From positions 1-10,614 of the forward strand of contig CAZLOJ010000037.1 in NCBI GenBank assembly GCA_964561165.1: a stretch of DNA of 10,614 nucleotides. The letters are read 5' to 3'. Position 1 is the stretch's first letter; every line of letters begins with the position of its first letter. Positions 6,116-10,614 of the stretch are shown one piece after another. Made by a program: the position numbers and the translations under genes. This DNA comes from IMCC26077 sp964561165 (GTDB lineage: Bacteria; Actinomycetota; Actinomycetes; Nanopelagicales; Nanopelagicaceae). The notes under the pieces were generated by a model. It saw nothing but the letters and a program-made list of their open reading frames with translations, had not been told where the DNA came from and searched no databases.

Positions 6116-9100
6116 ATGTACCTCAAGGCGTTAACCCTAAAAGGGTTTAAATCGTTCGCATCTGCCACCACGCTTCGCTTTGAACCAGGCATTACCTGCG
6201 TTGTTGGCCCCAATGGCTCCGGAAAATCGAACATCATTGATGCCCTCACCTGGGTGATGGGCGAACAGGGGGCGAAGAGCCTTCGTGGCGGCAAGATGGA
6301 AGATGTCATCTTTGCTGGCACTACTGGACGCGCTCCGCTAGGTCGCGCAGAAGTTTCGGTAACTATCGATAACACTGATGGCGCACTGCCCATTGAATTC
6401 TCTGAAGTGACCATCTCACGCATTCTCTTTCGTAATGGCACAAGCGAGTACCAGATCAACGGTGAGACCTCGCGATTGCTAGATATTCAAGAGTTGTTAA
6501 GTGATAGTGGCATCGGTCGTGAAATGCATGTCGTGGTCGGCCAGGGACAGCTCGATTCCATTCTCTCTGCTAATCCAGAAGAACGGCGCGCCTTTATTGA
6601 AGAAGCCTCTGGAATTCTTAAACATCGCAAGCGCAAAGAGAAAGCGCTTCGAAAGTTAGAGGCAATGCAAGCTAACTTCGCGCGAATTCAAGATCTTCTG
6701 ACTGAACTTCGCCGTCAACTAAAGCCACTTGGCAAGCAAGCGGAGGTTGCAAAGAAAGCTGCAACCATTCAGGCCGATGTACGCGATGCGAAACTTCGCC
6801 TTTATGCAGAGGACTTAATTCAACTCAAAGAAACGTTCACTGTGGAAGTTGCAGATGAGGGTGCGCTCCGTGCGCGACGCACTGAAGTGGAGCGCGAACT
6901 TGAAACCATTCGCGCACGCGAAGGAGAGTTGGAGCAATTAACTTTCTCTCAAGCGCCGCTCCTCTCTAAAGCGCAGGATACTTTCTATCAACTTAATTCC
7001 TTGCGCGAGCGGTTCCGCGGTAGCGCTAACTTGGCGAGTGAGCGAGCTCGATATCTTTCTGATTCCGAAGAGGTGCTTGCCTCAACCGTCGACCCCGAAG
7101 CGATGGAACGTGAAGCAGCAGGAATTCGTGCACAAGAAGAGGCGCTACGTCAGACATTAACCGCACAAGAAGAGGCGCTACGCGTTGCCAGCGCGAACCT
7201 TGCAGCAGCCGAAGGAGAATTAAAGGCACGTGAAAATGAATTAGCCCAAGCCCTCCGCGCAGCAGCAGATGTGCGCGAAGGAAATGCGCGCCGCGAAGGC
7301 GAAATCAATTCGCTGCTTTCGCGGATTCAAGCAAGTGAAGCCGAGATCGCGCGACTCTCACGTAATCGCGATGATGCACTCAATCGAGCAGCTCAAGCGC
7401 AGCAGCAATTCGCTGCAAAAGAAGCTGAAATAGCAGGACATGGGGCCGGGGAAGAGGAATTAGATTCCGACTACCAAGGCAAGAAGAGCGCCCTAGATAC
7501 TGCTAACGCAGAGCTCGAAGCGCTACGAGACCGTGAGCGCGCGATTGAACGAGAACGATCGTCGACACAAGCTCGCGTTGAAGCGCTCAAACTCTCGGTC
7601 GCATCTCGTGATGGCAGCGCTGCGCTGCTCAATGCGCGTAATGAAGTCCCAGTACTTGGCTCGTTGGCATCCTTGATGGAAGTAGCAAGTGGATGGGAAG
7701 TTGCTATTGGTGCAGCACTGGGATCACTTGCTGATGCTGTAGTGGTAGGTCGACTCTCTGATGCACTCGATGCTCTTACCCTGCTCAAGCGCGAGAATGC
7801 TGGGCGCGCTGAGATTGTGGTGGTTGGTGCGCAAGAGAGTCCCGTTCAAATTTTTAATCAACCATTGCCGCAGAGCGCATATCGAGCCGTTGATCTCATC
7901 CGGACTGCTCAATTACAACGTCCGTTGGCGCAACTTCTTGGCAATACAGTAATTGCCGAGTCGTTAAATGTCGCCCATGCAATCTTGCAGCAATATCCAA
8001 CGCTACGTGTAGTTACTAAAGAAGGCGACATACTCGGTCGAGATCTTGTAAGTGGAGGCTCAAAGAGCGAATCGAGCATCGTCGAATTGAATGCAGCTAT
8101 TGAAGTGAGCGAACAGAAGTTAACCGAGCTCACCCACAATGGCGAGCGACTTCGATTTGAAATCTCGCAAGCTGTCGACAAAGTCGCCGTGCAGCGAAAC
8201 GAACTTGAGCGATTGCTCGCTGCGCTGAATGAATCCGATGCTCGGATGGCGGCGCTCGCTGAGCAGATTGCCGTTTTCAGTCAAACTCGTTCGGCTGCTC
8301 ATGCAGAGGCAGAGCGCCTCACTGCCTCGATTAGTGAAGCAAATGATTTAATCGCTCGCTTTCAGGCTGATCTCATCGAGTTACAGAATGCTCCTATTGC
8401 ACCTGCACCTGTCGTGGAGACAGATAGTTTTGCGGTCGATCAATTGCGAGAGCGCGTCTCACTCGCCCGGACTGTTGAAATGGAAGCGCGGCTCACTTTG
8501 CGAACGAGTGAGGAACGGGCGAATGCAATGGGAGAGCGCGCGGCCGCACTCGAACGCGGTGCGCAGAATGAAAGAGACTCTCGCGTGCGGGCGGTAGCCA
8601 AGCGGGAAGCGCGCGCACATGCAGCAGTCGTGGCGCAGCGCCTTGCAGAAATTGCTTATGACGCGTTGATTCAGATCGAAGTATCCATTACTAAAGCGAT
8701 GGCAGAACGTAGCGCGCTCGAAGCGGCACGAACCGAACGTGAAGGCGAGATCCTCGCGGTGCGATCAAAGAATCGTGAGCTCACCGCCGAAATGGAACAG
8801 CTCACAGATAGCGTCCATAAAGATGAGATTGCCCGCGCCGAACAGCGGATGCGCATAGAGCAACTCGAAGAGAAGATCGCGACCGAGTTTGGTTTAGATA
8901 CCGCAACGTTAATTGCTGAATATGGACCGACAAATGATGTACCAACCTTTGTCTTGGATGATGATGGGCAAGTAATCTCAACCGAAGTCATTCCGTACCG
9001 TCGTGATCAGCAAGAAAAACGTCTGGCCGCCGCAGAGCGCTCACTTGCGCTGCTAGGAAAGATCAACCCACTAGCGCTCGAAGAGTTCTCAGCGCTCGAG

Positions 9101-9661
9101 GAGCGGGCGAAATATCTGGCTGACCAATTAGAGGATTTGAAAAATACCCGCCGCGACTTGCTCGAAATTGTTCGAGAGGTTGATGAGCGAGTAGAGACAA
9201 TTTTCAAAGAGGCATATCGCGATACCGCCAAGGCATTTGGTGAGATTTTCCCCCGACTCTTCCCTGGTGGAGATGGCCGTTTGATTCTTACTAACCCAGA
9301 AGATTGGCTAACCACTGGCGTTGATGTCGAAGCGCGTCCACCTGGAAAACGCGTGAAGCGTTTGTCGCTGCTCTCTGGTGGCGAGCGCTCGCTTACGGCT
9401 GTTGCGCTTCTGGTTGCAATCTTCAAGGCACGGCCAAGTCCGTTCTATGTTCTTGATGAAGTTGAAGCTGCCCTTGATGATGTGAACTTAGGTCGCCTTC
9501 TTGAAGTGCTCGCTGAATTGCGCGCTGACTCGCAGCTGATCATCGTCACGCACCAGAAACGCACGATGGAGATTGCCGATTCACTCTACGGCGTGACCAT
9601 GCGTGGCGACGGGGTGACTGAAGTCATTTCGCAGCGAATTCGAGAAGTAGAGAACGCCTAG
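6116..9661 (+). CDS. smc: Chromosome segregation protein SMC
   Basis: SMC is the ATPase of the bacterial condensin SMC-ScpA-ScpB, which extrudes DNA loops and aligns chromosome arms on the nucleoid. From the ATG at 6116 the product is 1181 residues, the normal size. Domains in order: N-terminal head with MYLKALTLKGFKSF and Walker A GPNGSGKS (31-38); a long coiled coil (about 165-500); a hinge dimerisation domain (about 505-650, from VPVLGSLASLMEV to the glycine-rich LVSGGSK); the returning coil (about 655-1010); and the C-terminal head with signature LSGGE (1086-1090), Walker B FYVLDEVEAALDD with catalytic E1115, and the HQKRTME switch region. All ATPase motifs are intact. The first coil contains an exact 20-bp duplication. 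The gene is 85 bases after mutM and its TAG overlaps the ftsY GTG by one base. scpA and scpB are not in the window, as is usual. Confidence 0.98.
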   Translation: MYLKALTLKGFKSFASATTLRFEPGITCVVGPNGSGKSNIIDALTWVMGEQGAKSLRGGKMEDVIFAGTTGRAPLGRAEVSVTIDNTDGALPIEFSEVTISRILFRNGTSEYQINGETSRLLDIQELLSDSGIGREMHVVVGQGQLDSILSANPEERRAFIEEASGILKHRKRKEKALRKLEAMQANFARIQDLLTELRRQLKPLGKQAEVAKKAATIQADVRDAKLRLYAEDLIQLKETFTVEVADEGALRARRTEVERELETIRAREGELEQLTFSQAPLLSKAQDTFYQLNSLRERFRGSANLASERARYLSDSEEVLASTVDPEAMEREAAGIRAQEEALRQTLTAQEEALRVASANLAAAEGELKARENELAQALRAAADVREGNARREGEINSLLSRIQASEAEIARLSRNRDDALNRAAQAQQQFAAKEAEIAGHGAGEEELDSDYQGKKSALDTANAELEALRDRERAIERERSSTQARVEALKLSVASRDGSAALLNARNEVPVLGSLASLMEVASGWEVAIGAALGSLADAVVVGRLSDALDALTLLKRENAGRAEIVVVGAQESPVQIFNQPLPQSAYRAVDLIRTAQLQRPLAQLLGNTVIAESLNVAHAILQQYPTLRVVTKEGDILGRDLVSGGSKSESSIVELNAAIEVSEQKLTELTHNGERLRFEISQAVDKVAVQRNELERLLAALNESDARMAALAEQIAVFSQTRSAAHAEAERLTASISEANDLIARFQADLIELQNAPIAPAPVVETDSFAVDQLRERVSLARTVEMEARLTLRTSEERANAMGERAAALERGAQNERDSRVRAVAKREARAHAAVVAQRLAEIAYDALIQIEVSITKAMAERSALEAARTEREGEILAVRSKNRELTAEMEQLTDSVHKDEIARAEQRMRIEQLEEKIATEFGLDTATLIAEYGPTNDVPTFVLDDDGQVISTEVIPYRRDQQEKRLAAAERSLALLGKINPLALEEFSALEERAKYLADQLEDLKNTRRDLLEIVREVDERVETIFKEAYRDTAKAFGEIFPRLFPGGDGRLILTNPEDWLTTGVDVEARPPGKRVKRLSLLSGGERSLTAVALLVAIFKARPSPFYVLDEVEAALDDVNLGRLLEVLAELRADSQLIIVTHQKRTMEIADSLYGVTMRGDGVTEVISQRIREVENA
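7130..7182 (+). repeat. Exact 20-bp direct repeat in the smc coiled coil
   Basis: GCACAAGAAGAGGCGCTACG occurs at 7130-7149 and again at 7163-7182, start to start 33 bp. Both copies encode AQEEALR (SMC residues 339-345 and 350-356), giving an 11-residue (hendecad) period. Identity at silent positions indicates a recent duplication or conversion rather than slow convergence. Confidence 0.85.
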
Positions 9662-10506
9662 TGGCGCTCTTCTCTAAGTTCAGTTCGCTCTTTAAGCGTA
9701 CGCAAGAGAGCCCATCGCATGATCGTGGCCACATTGATTGGGATGAGCTCGAGGGCACATTGATCGGCGCTGATTTAGGTCCGACCATTGCCCATGAGGT
9801 GGCGCAGCAACTCAAAGAAGACAAGAAGCTCTCGCTTCATGACGCGCTTGAGAAACTCCTCGTAGCGAAAGAACGCGCGTTAAACCTCGCCAGCGCCGGA
9901 CCGACGGTAATCCTTATCGTTGGGGTGAATGGCAGCGGGAAGACAACAAGCGTCGGAAAACTTGGCGCACTCCTTGCTGCTGAAGGTAAGTCGGTAGTCG
10001 TTGTTGCCGCAGATACATTTCGCGCGGCTGCTCGAGAACAGTTAGAGACGTGGGCGGCGCGCTCAGGCCTGATCTGTTTCGGCGGCAAGGATGGTGCAGA
10101 CCCTGCCGCAGTTGCCTTTGATGGCGTCAGCCAGGCGCTCGAGCGGGGCGCTGACTATGTACTTATTGATACTGCGGGCCGACTCCACACAAAAGAGGGG
10201 TTGATGGATCAACTCGGCAAAATCCGTCGAGTGGTCGAGAAGCGAGCCCCTATCTCTGAAGTGCTCTTAGTGCTAGATGGCAGCACCGGTCAGAACGCGT
10301 TGGCACAGGCGGAGAACTTCACCGCTGCTGTCGAGGTGACTGGACTTGTGTTAACAAAGCTCGATGGCTCTACTCGCGGCGGATCTGCCCTGGCTATCGA
10401 ACGTTCGCTTGGGATACCGATCAAATTTGTCGGCACTGGGGAAGGTGTAGGCGACTTCTCGCCCTTCTCACCAGAGGGATATATCTCAGGCCTGTTGAGC
10501 CAGTAG
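9661..10506 (+). CDS. ftsY: Signal recognition particle receptor FtsY (short form)
   Basis: FtsY is the membrane-associated receptor that docks SRP-bound ribosomes at the SecYEG translocon; it and Ffh activate each other's GTPase. The 281-residue product is nearly all NG domain. An N helical bundle covers about 25-75. The G domain has GVNGSGKTT (88-96), DTFRAAAREQL (118-128), DTAGR (170-174), LDGSTGQNALAQA (205-217), TKLD (232-235) and the closing GTGEG (258-262). The FtsY-type end (FSPFSPEGYISGLL) and the lack of an M domain separate it from Ffh. The long acidic A domain of many homologues is absent. The N-terminus MALFSKFSSLFKR could form an amphipathic membrane-targeting helix like that before the N domain in E. 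coli FtsY. The GTG start overlaps the smc stop (TAGTG), so the genes are probably translationally coupled; smc-ftsY adjacency is typical of actinobacteria. Confidence 0.97.
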   Translation: MALFSKFSSLFKRTQESPSHDRGHIDWDELEGTLIGADLGPTIAHEVAQQLKEDKKLSLHDALEKLLVAKERALNLASAGPTVILIVGVNGSGKTTSVGKLGALLAAEGKSVVVVAADTFRAAAREQLETWAARSGLICFGGKDGADPAAVAFDGVSQALERGADYVLIDTAGRLHTKEGLMDQLGKIRRVVEKRAPISEVLLVLDGSTGQNALAQAENFTAAVEVTGLVLTKLDGSTRGGSALAIERSLGIPIKFVGTGEGVGDFSPFSPEGYISGLLSQ

Positions 10507-10514
10507 GGACTGCG

Positions 10515-10530
10515 GAAACATCCGCGTTAC
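10515..10530 (+). promoter_or_regulatory. GlnR-box-like element 1
   Basis: GAAAC, 6 bases, then GTTAC. This contains the AC-n9-AC spacing described for mycobacterial GlnR sites and the GaAAc/gTnAc half-sites of Streptomyces GlnR boxes. It starts 8 bases after the ftsY stop and overlaps a small hairpin (10512-10525). In the conserved actinobacterial order the next gene is usually amt, a classic GlnR target. The regulator itself is not visible, so this is a candidate only. Confidence 0.4.
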
Positions 10531-10556
10531 ACAAGTGCGCGATTGTTTATCAACGC

Positions 10557-10572
10557 GAAACCTGCCACTAAC
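10557..10572 (+). promoter_or_regulatory. GlnR-box-like element 2
   Basis: GAAAC, 6 bases, then CTAAC, again AC-n9-AC. It starts 42 bp after element 1, about four helical turns, so both would face the same side of the DNA. Weaker half-site-like pentamers flank it at the same 6-base spacing (TTTAT at 10546-10550, GACGT at 10579-10583), giving a four-part layout like the Streptomyces amtB box. The remaining bases to the window end carry no ORF that I can support. Confidence 0.42.
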
Positions 10573-10614
10573 CCCTTCGACGTAGAGCCCCTCCATAGTT
10601 ACCCCACCTGCAAC

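Noticed and set aside
10512..10525. Hairpin GCGGA-AACA-TCCGC as a terminator of the smc-ftsY message
   Set aside because: The stem is only 5 bp and no T-run follows. It overlaps the first GlnR-like box, which explains part of its sequence.
10507..10614. A coding start in the terminal 108 bases
   Set aside because: There is no ATG, and the GTG at 10535 runs into a stop within the region.

Overview
This window is a dense, single-strand block of core housekeeping genes from a bacterial chromosome. All ten genes lie on the + strand: recG (5' end cut by the window edge), rsmD, coaD, a DivIVA-domain coiled-coil gene related to mycobacterial SepIVA, a DUF177/YceD gene, rpmF, rnc, mutM, smc and ftsY. 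The window ends in 108 bases of non-coding DNA after ftsY. This order is the classical actinobacterial one, shared with the rnc-mutM-smc-ftsY region of Streptomyces and Mycobacterium. The SepIVA-like coiled-coil gene next to DUF177 is itself an actinobacterial marker. By hand sampling, base composition is only about 50% G+C, and spacers are very short (8 to 85 bases inside the block, with two overlaps). That suggests a streamlined, lower-GC actinomycete, for example a freshwater Nanopelagicales-type lineage. The phylum is well supported; the order is a guess.

Layout. Bases 1-2656 hold recG (fork-reversal and recombination helicase) followed by rsmD (16S rRNA methyltransferase). Bases 2657-2696 hold a likely leaderless extended -10 promoter for coaD. 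Bases 2697-4240 hold coaD, the SepIVA-like gene and DUF177. A second likely leaderless promoter (4253-4281) precedes rpmF, which is too short for many ORF callers, and rnc and mutM follow; mutM overlaps the end of rnc. An 85-base spacer with a clear Shine-Dalgarno then leads to smc, and the smc stop codon overlaps the ftsY start. Bases 10507-10614 contain two GAAAC-n6-nTnAC elements spaced 42 bp apart. They resemble GlnR nitrogen-regulator boxes, which fits the expectation that amt (ammonium transporter) comes next in this conserved order.

Functionally the genes cover replication and recombination repair (recG, mutM), chromosome organisation (smc), ribosome production and RNA maturation (rsmD, rpmF, rnc, probably DUF177), CoA synthesis (coaD), envelope growth and division (SepIVA-like) and membrane protein targeting (ftsY). 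I see no mobile element, CRISPR array, tRNA, rRNA or phage signal, and no evidence of a new multi-gene system. The points worth checking are regulatory (two leaderless promoters, the GlnR-like boxes) and architectural (a compact FtsY without an acidic A domain, a short SepIVA-like protein, an exact 20-bp repeat in the smc coil).
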